In this document: piece after piece, positions 26,201 to 35,716 of the stretch
Position numbering within the stretch: the stretch's first letter is position 1
Layout of the letters: each line of letters opens with the position of its first letter
DNA from: Opisthocomus hoazin
Lineage: Eukaryota; Chordata; Aves; Opisthocomiformes; Opisthocomidae
NCBI RefSeq assembly: GCF_030867145.1
Contig: NC_134454.1
Span: 67,128,308 to 67,192,307 of the forward strand
DNA length: 64,000 nt
Direction: 5' to 3'
Notes under the pieces: model-generated
Told to the model about the DNA's origin: nothing
The model's input: the letters and a program-made list of their open reading frames with translations, nothing else
The model's database searches: none
Position numbers and translations under genes: made by a program

Positions 26201-29200
26201 AGAAACCATTTATCCATTTTCTGGATTCTTGGGACTGTATTGCACCACGCAGGTGATTCTTAAGTAGTTACAAAATCTTTCTTCACAGAGACAGCTCCTA
26301 ATGCACCAGCTCTGTGTACTGCTCTCTCCCTTGTCTCTGACATGGGAGATGTACTGATAAAAACCTCAGCATAGCTGGAACATTGCTTTGTTCTCCACAG
26401 CATGATTAGACTCCACTAAATAGATTTTCCCAGAGTTTCTTTGAGTTCAAATCCGTGCTTAGCAGCTTAAGTATCAAGAAAATATCAAGAATATGCACTA
26501 ATGGTTAAGAAACAATCTTCTGGCTCTTTCTTCATCACAGCTGCACTGCGTATAGAAGGCGCAACACAGAAAATTTTGCCTAAAGTTGAGTTTTCCCCTA
26601 ATGTCAAAATTCTGAGAATTTTCTATAAACTTACGAAAACTTATGTTTGAACAAATCTGCTTGAAAGTCTCTTTCCTTCACAGAGGTACAATATTAAAGT
26701 GAACATCTTTCAAAATTCATCTTAAACTCAAAAGCTGCCCATGAGTTTGATAGCAGGCATCACCAGTAACAGTTTCATTTCAGTGATGCTGCTTGAATAT
26801 ACATAACATTGATTCACTTTGGATGAAATATTTACCTATTCTATAACTTGCAAGACTGTGACATAGAATGAATTATCCCCTTTTGTGGGTTATGCTGAAT
26901 TATGTTATAATTTCAGTTACTACTGTAAGCTCTTGGCAGAGAAAGGCAGAAGTGGCGAATAAATACTTGTATATGTGAATAATTTGTTTCTGGCCTTAAT
27001 AAAAATGATGAACATGAGAGTTGTGGTAAGGCAGCTGAACGGAATGAGAATGGGACTGTGGAACTTGCAGTTGGCTCACCATTTTCTAGGATGATAGTGG
27101 TGACCGGCATATCTGAGGCAAACAGAAAACATGATTAATAACGTGGGAAACGTAATAGACAGGCACTCTAGCATTCTGAGATGGTGGTTATCCCTGCGTG
27201 TTCCAAGTCGTTCCTCTGTGTTATCGAGCCCAGATTATTGACCTGGTTCTAACTATGAAATGAAGAGAGGCCAGAAATCTGACAGGGTTCGGTGCAGAGC
27301 CACCAGAAGCTGAATTAGCAGCATGTGAACCCAGCTGTACCACTCCCAAGACCTCTTCAAGCCATGAAGCAGCACTGCTGCTTTGACATGACTGGCACCG
27401 GAGCTAGCAGATCGTATCAGGCCTGACCTTGGCTGTCACTGTCCTGTGTCTGCAGAACTGGGAGTGTTAAGGGGCAGGTTGAGAGACATCTCACTGCCAT
27501 GCAGGACCTAAGTCAGCCTGAAGCTAAGTGTTGTGCTGATACTGTCACCTCTGTTAGAGACAAGTTGATGCTTGCAGAGCTACTGGGATGTCCCAGCGCT
27601 GCAGAGCTCCTAGTGGGCCACAGCCAGCCAGCTCTGAGCTGCCTGGACAGGGCTGCAGTGAGAACTAGCTTCCGTGCCCCAAAAGGGACAAGATAATGAG
27701 ATGGCACAAAGGCGATCCAGAATTTGAGAACATAGGCTTGCTTACTGTGCTATTGCACTGCATTTGGAGTCCACTGATTCTGAGCAGATGAACTGTAGGA
27801 TTCAAGTGGGATTTTTTTCCCCCTCTTCATATATACGAGTTGGACGTGCAGGGCTTCACACACTGGCCATAGCTAGAAACAGGACACAGGGAACAGTTCT
27901 GCTACTGGTACTGAAAGTTACTTAAATTCCTGGCTGGTTCATCTTGTCCACAAAGCCAGCACTAAACAGACGGCCACATTTGGACTCATTTTGAGCCAGA
28001 GCAATCTGGCTGAGATCTATGCAGCTACGACACTAGCAACGGCCTGAAACTTCTCTGTCCCCTTCCTATAGCTTTTGCTCTTTTACAGTACAAAGCTTAA
28101 ATATACTAATGTACTGTGAAATGTTTTGTGCTTTATGAAAGGTGGAAGCAGGTATCCTGAAGTGAATCTCTTAGCAAAATGCGTGTGCTTGTGTGAAAGC
28201 GATGAGTTTCAACGATATAGTCACTTCAGCCATTAAATTCTTGTTTGATTTCCTGTATTTTAAAGTCATAGCTATTCTTCAGAACGTTTTGAACAGTGTG
28301 GAGTAGTGCTAATTCCTGTTGGCTGTATTGCCAAGATGCCTAAAGAGAAAATTGAAGAAGGCTGTAGTTGGTAGGTTGTCTCTTGGCAGTTTTCCTTCCA
28401 CCCGTTTGGAACTTCTCTCACAGAAAACTGCACCTACTGGATCAGTTTCAGTGAACTGAAATCGTTAATTTCCTTAGCACCCTATTAAAGCCTATTCATT
28501 TTGAAACCATTACTGGAATATAATTTCTTTAATAACAGAAATGTGGTGTCTTATTCTGGTGAATAGTAAAAACCCCAAGAACAAAATCCTTTTCAAATCG
28601 AAGTATAACAGGCAACTACATGAAAAAAATGATGCGATCAAATTGTATCATTTCAGTTTTACTTTGGCAAATAGATAATACAATCATAGTGTGAGAGCAT
28701 GAAGAATATGTAGCTCTCCCTTTTTTTGAAATGTGTAGAATGACATTGCTCAGGAAAACATCTTCCACCACAGTTGATAATGCTTTTTCTTTTTATACTT
28801 ACTAAGGAATCTGTTGTTTGCTGCAGCTGTGTCATAGCTGAATAACATTAATATTTTAATTGGACTTTTTAAGGGTGTGTGGTGTTAGGGTTTCATTTGT
28901 TCTCAAGTCAGCTTGGATTTTATGAGGCTATGGCTTTCCTTAAAGAACTGCCCTAGGTGCTTCACCTAGGTTATCTAAAGACATTAGCACATCATTTAGT
29001 TGCTTGAAAGTTTAACCAGCGTTTTGCTGTTCAAATGCTTAGTAGGATTAAAGACATTATCACATCAAAAGACCGAGTTTTGCCTTCGTCTGCATCTTCC
29101 ACCTCCTACTCCCTCCCCTTCCTCCATGACTGCCTAAATTGCCTCTCAATTTAATTCAGAGTGAATTGACTTTCAGTCTCTGAACAAAAAATAAAAAAGT

Positions 29201-29387
29201 AAAGCCGATTTAAAAGATTTCAATTGAAAAAGAATCCTGTCGACTTTTCCCCACTGGAATTTCTCGACAAGAAGTGTCGGGGATTGACTTCGCTTGGCCG
29301 TGTCAGCGCAAAACACTTCTGGAAACAGTTTCCTCAAGAGCTCTTCGTGGACTCCTAAAACCTGCATCCCCCCCGGCTTTGAAACGC

Positions 29388-29416
29388 TAATTTCAGGCTA
29401 ATCTAATTAGGCTAAT
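29388..29416. promoter_or_regulatory. Cluster of four TAAT homeodomain cores upstream of HTR1A copy 1
   Basis: TAAT occurs at 29388, 29399, 29404 (as TAATTA) and 29413, i.e. four cores in 29 bp, about 1.9 kb upstream of the start codon, where GC content begins to rise. Homeodomain proteins, including the serotonergic-neuron factor LMX1B, bind TAAT cores. That this is an HTR1A enhancer is inference only. Confidence 0.3.
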
Positions 29417-30469
29417 GACTTGCACGCCACCGTGCAAAAAAGCTGGGACAATCCTCGAGATTTTCCTGCCTCCCAGACTTGCACTTTCTTCGTTGAATCC
29501 GGCTGGCTCTGAACAGCAAGAAGTACAAACTTCCATTTCACTGGAGGGAACGGGTCTTGAAATAGGCGGGCTGCTTAGCAGCCATCCTTGCCCTGCAGTT
29601 GAGGGAGACGTTGAAAAGAAAGTAGGTTTTGGTGGTGAAGGAGCAAAGCATACTTAAATATCGATTACGTATTGTCTGTGTCTCAGCAGGTTTGTCTGTT
29701 TCTCAGCGGGGTGAGTCTTCATTCAGCAGGGCACAAAGCTAGTGAGATCGGCCAACACAACGGGCGCGCAGGAGCCGGCTCTGCTCCGCCCTGCGCCTGC
29801 ATCGTTTACAGCAAAGATCGCAAGCCTAGGCGTGGAGAAAGGTAGCCTGGTCCCCTCGTAAAGAGGAACGGGCCAAAATCTGTCCAAACGCTGAGCAAGT
29901 TGTGAACTCATCCTTCTTTTTAAGTGCCGACCGGGAGGAGTAAACCTGAGCGTGTGCAAGCCAGGCTCTGCGCTCCTTGTCCCAAGTTTGATTAACTTAG
30001 AATCTGGCAAGTCTTCCCGTTCGGCATTTACTTACTTGGCTTTCTGCGTTTTCTGAGCTTGCGTGGCACAATCACAAAGCAGACCGAAAGATCTCATATC
30101 GTTAAAAATATTGAGCCGCAAGGTAGCGGAAAGCCGGCCACAGAAGTTATGTCAAAGGACTTTCGTTTACCTCTCACGGACAGCCAGAGTCAAGCCTGTC
30201 AATAACGCCCCCACCCCCCCCTTAAAATGACAGATGTTTCCCAGGTTTGTGACTGTTTGTTCTGTTTACTGGATATTAACTGATTTGCTTATGATGTGTC
30301 AGCCCGACACTCTTTCTTTTCTTCAAGATCGTTCCCAGAGATATTTTTCTCATTTCTCTTTCAGACTCAGCCTTTCCCCCTCCTGCCGGGAGGAAATGTA
30401 ACGCGTTTTATTTATTTTTTCTTTTCTTTTATTTTTTTTTTCTTATCTTTGTTGCTGCCTCGAGAGCCC

Positions 30470-31313
30470 GGTGACTCCAACCGCACGTCGCACTGTAGTT
30501 CGTCCGCCCCGCCGCCCCCCCCTCCCCGGGCATCGCCGGGGTGCGCGGTGCCCCCCGCCCCGGCCACAGACAGCCCCTCCCCGCCCCGCACAACACAGCG
30601 TTGGTCCCGAGGGGAAGCCCCCCCCCCCCCCAAGGGCACCCGCTGCCCGGGGCGGAGCTGCGGGGAGGAGATTTGGAGGGGGCGGGGGCTGGTTTGGGGG
30701 GGGGAGCCGCGGTGGGTTTCTCAGCGGTGTGTCGTGTTCCGTCCCCGTCCCCGTCCCCCCCAGAGGGGAGGAGGCGGCGGGGAGTGATGGACAGCGGCGG
30801 CCGCGGGGCCGCTCCGCCGGCGGCGCCGGGGGACGGAGGGGACCCGGCAAGACACCCCCCCCCCCCCCCCCCCCGCCGCGGAAGGGCGGGATGGAGGGGG
30901 GGGGGACGGAAGGGGAGGGGAAGGGGGGAGGGAGAAGGCGAGGGGAGAGCGGAGCGGCAGAGCAGGTGGGAGCGGCGCGGGAGAGCGGCGGAGCGAGGGG
31001 GCAGCGGCTCGGCGAGCGGCGCCGGGAGGGCCGCCCCCGCCGCCCGGGGCTGCGCGCTGGGCAGGGGCGGTGGGGATGGGCGGGCGCGGGGCGGCTCAGA
31101 CAGCCGCCGTCCTCCGAGCCCCGGCCGCCTCCCGCCGCGCTATATAGGGGAGGGAGGGGTGGCGGAGGACGGGGGGGGTTGCCCGGCGTGGCCGAAGCGC
31201 ACGGGGCGGAGATGCCTCCTGCCCGGGGAGCGCACAAGCGACTGGCGCCTCTTCCCATGCCCGTCTCCTGAAGGGACCCCTCCTCACCCCCCCTCCCCGG
31301 ACCCCTGCCCGGC
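30470..31313 (+). promoter_or_regulatory. CpG-island promoter and 5' UTR region of HTR1A copy 1
   Basis: An extremely GC- and CpG-rich block begins at about 30470 and runs into the coding sequence. It contains GGGGCGG/GGGCGG Sp1-type boxes, a 14-C run (30618-30631), a 20-C run (30855-30874), a 10-G run (30896-30905) and a TATA element. Long open frames occur in several phases on both strands here, but they are composition artefacts rich in Pro, Gly, Arg and Ala. The transcription start is not determined by the sequence; a site 20-35 bp past the TATA element is likely. Confidence 0.7.
31141..31146 (+). promoter_or_regulatory. TATA box candidate, HTR1A copy 1
   Basis: TATATAGG stands alone in a block that is otherwise nearly all G and C, 173 bp before the ATG. 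Its position fits a core promoter with a 5' UTR of about 140 nt. Confidence 0.55.
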
Positions 31314-32555
31314 ATGGATGTGGCCAACAACACTACCTCCCCAGCGCGGTCCCCCGAGGGGCCCGGCGGCCCCGGCCTCGCCGAGGTGACCCTGGGCTAC
31401 CAGCTGCTCACCTCCCTGCTCCTGGGCACGCTCATCCTGTGCGCCGTCAGCGGCAACGCCTGCGTGATCGCGGCCATCGCCCTGGAGCGCTCCCTGCAAA
31501 CAGTGGCCAACTATCTCATCGGCTCGCTGGCCGTCACCGACCTCATGGTGTCCGTGCTGGTGCTGCCCATGGCGGCCCTCTACCAGGTGCTGAACAAGTG
31601 GACGCTGGGGCAGGTCACCTGCGACATCTTCATCTCGCTGGACGTGCTGTGCTGCACCTCTTCCATCCTGCACCTGTGCGCCATCGCCTTGGACAGGTAC
31701 TGGGCCATCACGGACCCCATCGACTATGTCAACAAGCGGACTCCCCGGAGGGCCGCCGCGCTCATCAGCCTGACCTGGCTCATCGGCTTCCTGATCTCCA
31801 TCCCGCCCATGCTGGGCTGGAGGACGCCCGAGGACCGCTCGGACCCCGATGCCTGCACCATCAGCAAGGACCACGGGTACACCATCTACTCCACCTTCGG
31901 CGCCTTCTACATCCCTCTCTTCCTCATGCTGGTGCTCTACGGCCGCATCTTTAAGGCGGCCCGCTTCAGGATCCGCAAGACCGTCAAGAAAGCTGAGAAG
32001 AAGAGGATGGCCGACACCTGCCTCACCCTCTCCCCGGCCGCCCTGCAGAAGAAGAGCAACGGGGAGCCCGGCAAGAGCTGGCGGCGGACGGTGGAGCCCA
32101 AGCCCGGCGCCTGTGTCAACGGCGCGGTGCGACTGGGCGAGGACGGGGCCGCCCTTGAGATCATCGAGGTCCAGCGCTGCGGCAGCTCCTCCAAGACTCA
32201 CCTGCCGCTGCCCAGCGAAGCGTGTGGCTCCCCGCCGCCCCCCTCCTTCGAGAGGCGCAACGAGAAGAACACGGAGGCCAAGCGGAGGATGGCTCTGTCC
32301 CGCGAGAGGAAGACTGTCAAGACCCTGGGCATCATCATGGGGACCTTCATCCTCTGCTGGCTGCCGTTCTTCATCGTGGCGCTGGTCCTACCCTTTTGTG
32401 ACAGTAAGTGCTACATGCCCGAGTGGCTGGGGGCAGTCATCAACTGGCTGGGCTACTCCAACTCCCTCCTCAACCCCATCATCTATGCCTATTTCAACAA
32501 AGACTTCCAAAGTGCTTTTAAGAAAATTATCAAGTGCAAGTTCTGCAGGCAGTGA
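31314..32555 (+). CDS. HTR1A: 5-hydroxytryptamine receptor 1A (serotonin 5-HT1A), copy 1
   Basis: A single-exon, 413-residue class A GPCR for serotonin. It couples to Gi/o, lowers cAMP and opens GIRK channels; it serves as somatodendritic autoreceptor on raphe neurons and as postsynaptic receptor. Visible landmarks: N-terminal NNTT glycosylation sequon (N5/N6), N48 (1.50), D76 (2.50), C103-C181 disulfide pair, D110 (3.32, amine-binding), DRY 127-129, S193/T194 (5.42/5.43), CWLPFF 348-353 with toggle W349, N377 (7.39), NPIIY 387-391, and C408/C411 near the end for palmitoylation. Intracellular loop 3 is long (about residues 212-330) and variable. Human HTR1A has 422 residues; the shortfall is in the N-terminus and loop 3. 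The ATG has G at -3 and +4. Transmembrane segments match mammalian 5-HT1A almost residue for residue, which separates it from HTR1B, HTR1D and HTR7. The product is identical to copy 2. Confidence 0.98.
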   Translation: MDVANNTTSPARSPEGPGGPGLAEVTLGYQLLTSLLLGTLILCAVSGNACVIAAIALERSLQTVANYLIGSLAVTDLMVSVLVLPMAALYQVLNKWTLGQVTCDIFISLDVLCCTSSILHLCAIALDRYWAITDPIDYVNKRTPRRAAALISLTWLIGFLISIPPMLGWRTPEDRSDPDACTISKDHGYTIYSTFGAFYIPLFLMLVLYGRIFKAARFRIRKTVKKAEKKRMADTCLTLSPAALQKKSNGEPGKSWRRTVEPKPGACVNGAVRLGEDGAALEIIEVQRCGSSSKTHLPLPSEACGSPPPPSFERRNEKNTEAKRRMALSRERKTVKTLGIIMGTFILCWLPFFIVALVLPFCDSKCYMPEWLGAVINWLGYSNSLLNPIIYAYFNKDFQSAFKKIIKCKFCRQ

Positions 32556-32827
32556 AGCCCGATGCTCCGGGACGGGGGCAGCGGGGGTCGTGCCGCTCAC
32601 TCCATCCGCCCGGCTGTCCCCGCCGCGGTGTCCCTTCCTCCCCCGCCCAGCCCCCCCCCCCCCCCGACGCCAGCAGAAGAGCGGGGGGCTCCTGGATCCC
32701 CCCCTCGGCATCGTGCCCGAGTACCCTCGCTCCTCCGCCCGTCGGACAAGCCCCGCGGGGCAGGGCAGGGGTCCACCGGGGACGGCGGGGGGACCCTCGG
32801 GCCGGGGAGGGGCGGCTTCGCGGCGGC
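32556..32827 (+). other. Truncated 3' flank/3' UTR of HTR1A copy 1
   Basis: GC-rich 3' flank matching that of copy 2 for about 270 bp, then cut by the duplication junction. It contains the C15 run (32651-32665). No AATAAA or ATTAAA occurs before the junction, so any transcript of this copy would need to use a poly(A) signal in the AT-rich DNA beyond it; an AATAAA is present near 34792. Confidence 0.75.
32651..32665. repeat. C15 homopolymer (differs between copies)
   Basis: Fifteen consecutive C residues directly after CCCAG. The equivalent tract of copy 2 (48144-48165) is CCT followed by 19 C. This is the only difference seen between the two 15.5-kb units. Confidence 0.95.
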
Positions 32828-32840
32828 GATATATTGGGGG
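32821..32840. other. Duplication junction
   Basis: CGGCGGC, the last bases shared with the copy 2 flank, is followed by one G and then ATATATTGGGGG, the start of the unit. The G at 32828 matches neither parent: C is found at 17335 and at 48328. The join therefore shows no microhomology and a one-base filler. GC-rich DNA switches to AT-rich DNA at this base. Confidence 0.9.
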
Positions 32841-35680
32841 TGCGCAATCAAAAATGTTTTGAGACAACTACTGTAAGACAGAATCCTAGACAGATGGCAG
32901 AGTAGTATGCGGATGATCATACAGTTGATTTTGCTTTTACCTATTCCAATTTTAAACCAAAGTGGTTCTAGCTGAAGTATTTCTCATTCTGATTCCAGTG
33001 TCAGATCATTGTCCTGCCATTCGTAGCTGGAAAAGTGGGGCCTTAATGCAAATGGAAACATTAGGTCAGCTGCAGGTTTGAAGCTGCTGAATCATGAATA
33101 GAAGTGTCTTAGATCTCAACAGCATGCTGTGAGCTTGGTTTTCGTCACCTTGTTTTAATCTAGAAGTGCATTGAATTATACTGGAGTAAATCTGGTGCAT
33201 GGGAAAGAAACAAATGCCTAGTCACTCTAAGGGTATCTATCTGTGGCTGAAAGCATCTAGAGACTTGACAGAGACTGTGCTCCTAGGAATTCATTTTTGG
33301 GACTGAGATTTTATAGGACAAGTTATGGTCTGCAGTTTGATTTTTTGAAAAACAGATTTTTTGAAAAAGGGTTATTATCCAGTGCACAGATAAAAAGCCA
33401 CCACTACATACCTGCACTTAGGGAGTATTAGCCGTTTGGTCCAATGAAGGATCGTGTTGTGAAAGAAGAAGTTCCAGCCTTCAGGTATCCAAAGCTTCTG
33501 GTGTCTCACACCACTCATGGTTTGCCAGTCTAAAATCGTGAATGTGGAGACAAGTGCTTGTCCTTGGCCTTTGCAAACAGGCTGTTGCTGTGACAAATTC
33601 AGAGAGAGATGTTGAATTACCGAATGTGCAACAGAATCTGAGGCTGCCAGGAAGGAAATACCTGTCTAGCCTGGACTGTTCTAGCTTTTTTGGGAAAACT
33701 CCCTCCTGGTGCAAAAATGCAACTTACTGATTAATCCAGAGCCTGAAAAGAGACCTCCCATCTCAGTTCAGCAAATAATGGTCTGGCCGTGAAAGATGTT
33801 ATACTGCTTGATAGTCAGATAAACTGCCATGAAGATGTGGGAGATCTATGGCTATTGAGAAAACAGTCATTACCCATGGCTACTATGGATAGCAATTATC
33901 TGTGATAACTACTGACTTTTTTCAGCTTGGAAAAAGGCTGCCTGCTTTACTGTTTGTTAGGCTAGAACTTGTCAGGGTTAGAATTTAAAGGAGTTGGATT
34001 TCCGTGACAGTCTGACTTGTCTTCAGCAAACTCTCTCAGACACCAAGACTACAGAATGTGACATTGGAGGAAAAAATATTGACATGAAGAATAATTTCAT
34101 TTCAGGATAGAAGTACAGATTTAGGGTAGTATCTGTAGCAAGGAAAGTAATATTTAGATGAAATCACTTTTCCTCAGAAAAGGCCTGAAACTGAAAAAAT
34201 CTTCTAATTGACAGCTGGATCAATAGGATATATCCCTTAGGTCTTGAACACGTGGACTGAAGTCCTCCAAACTCTGCTTAATTTATGGGATAAACTTGAA
34301 CTTAGGTCTTCTCCATGCTCAGAAGGCATCCTGGCCGTGAGGCTATTGGCTATGCTGAAGTAAGGCACTTTTCATCTCATGGTGGAGGTATTTGACAGCT
34401 TGTTAGAGCTGTGCCACTTTGTATAAACAATTAACTTGTCATAGGGATAGGGGTCTGAAACCACTTTACAGCTATATGCACAGAGCCACTGAAACATTAT
34501 CCCTAAGGACTAATGGATATCTATTTATTTACAGAAAGTAAAGTAATCAAGAGACAATTAGAGAGACAAACACTGACTATACTTTCCCTTGCTAACCTTC
34601 TTCTATTTAGGAAATGAACAATCAGCTAGTATTAACAATAACTTAATAGAAGCACCATTATTTGAATTAGGGTGACCACTGAGTCTCATCGTCTTTTAGA
34701 TTTAGCCAGCTGTGTTATTTGCTGTTAATACTAGTGATTCATATTAATTTTTACAAAGTACTTTTGAATTGGGGATTTTGATGTTCTGGGAAAATAAAAG
34801 AGAATCTATTCCAACAGATGATAAACATGAAAAGAAAAAGTTGAAAGAAAGCCTGTCCTCGCTGAAGACAATGTGAAGAACTTCAGTGCAAAAAAATCTT
34901 GCTTTTAACATGGCCAGAGCTTCATCCATTGTTTCCCCGTGAATTCTGAATATCTGTGAGATATAATATGTGTTGGCTTTCCCATAAATCTCAGTGGGAC
35001 ATACCCATGCAAACTGACCTGTATGTTTGCTAAGCATTATATATGTACTTAAAATACTTTGCAAAATCTGCACCCTCAACTGCCTCTGGCTGAATCGAAT
35101 TCACTTCATGAACAGAATAAAATAATTTGTGGTTTGAACAAAGACTCTTATTCCAAGAGTCCATTTATGGATGGAATTTTGCTTGCCATAATCTTTATTT
35201 TCATGTGGTTCTAAAGAAAATTGGTATTATGAAGCTGTCCACATATACTTGGTAAACACGTAGCCCTTATAAATGCAGAACTTCCATTAAAATCGGTGGG
35301 GATTTTCCTGAGGAGTGAGCTGCTTTAACTTACAGCTGTCTTCATCTGGTGTCCATTCTGTGAACATCATCCTCAGGAGAACTGGAACATCCACCTCAGG
35401 TATGAAGAAAACCAGGAGCCTAGTATAACCACAGAAGAAAGAAGCTGATAAAGATCCATCTTCAGTGAAACTCAACAGAAGACAAATCAAAAATGGAAAA
35501 AGGAGTTAGAAAAAGTGACATGTACATACCAGAACTTCTCTTAAGGTGGTTTTCATGACAATGACCCCCAATAGAGCAGGCAAAAGGAGCTGCCATACAG
35601 GTAACAACTATTACAGAAAGAGCATTTGCTAAAAGCTGATTAGAATGCCATGATAAACATTACAGCAAAAAAGGGCAGAT

Positions 35681-35716
35681 ACCCAAAGTCAGGAATGTAC
35701 CCAAAGTCAGGAATGT
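35681..35716. repeat. 2 x 18-bp perfect tandem repeat (unit 2)
   Basis: The same ACCCAAAGTCAGGAATGT doublet as in unit 1, unchanged. A two-copy minisatellite that has not expanded or contracted agrees with very low divergence between the units. Confidence 0.95.

Larger units (their letters stand above)
17381..30469. other. AT-rich upstream flank of HTR1A copy 1
   Basis: About 13 kb of AT-rich DNA with no recognisable coding gene. The longest open frame in the AT-rich part is 111 codons on the minus strand (19251-19586), with no domain I recognise. GC content and CpG density rise from about 29200 toward the receptor gene, which is where promoter-proximal regulatory elements would be expected. 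A T-rich tract lies at about 30408-30450, immediately before the CpG island. Confidence 0.6.
17336..32827. repeat. Large tandem duplication, unit 1 (HTR1A copy 1)
   Basis: A direct repeat of about 15.5 kb. Bases from ATATATTGGGGGTGCGC (17336) recur at 32829 with an offset of 15493 bp, and the match continues through HTR1A. All translated frames I compared have identical protein sequences at the constant offset. After the poly-C run at 32651-32665 the offset becomes 15500 because copy 2 has seven extra bases. The last shared bases are CGGCGGC, ending at 32827 (unit 1) and 48327 (unit 2). Orientation is head-to-tail. The near-perfect identity includes long homopolymers. It could be a very recent duplication or an assembly error. 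Confidence 0.95.

Noticed and set aside
30443-31389. Long frames of 163-296 codons on both strands in the promoter island (also in copy 2)
   Set aside because: Mutually overlapping in several phases, made of poly-Pro, poly-Gly and Arg, and dependent on homopolymer length. Composition artefacts.
31284-32201. 305-codon open frame antisense to HTR1A (and its duplicate at 46777-47694)
   Set aside because: It lies entirely opposite conserved receptor codons with GC-rich third positions, which suppress stops on the other strand. No domain; Gly/Ala/Asp/Gln-rich low-complexity peptide.
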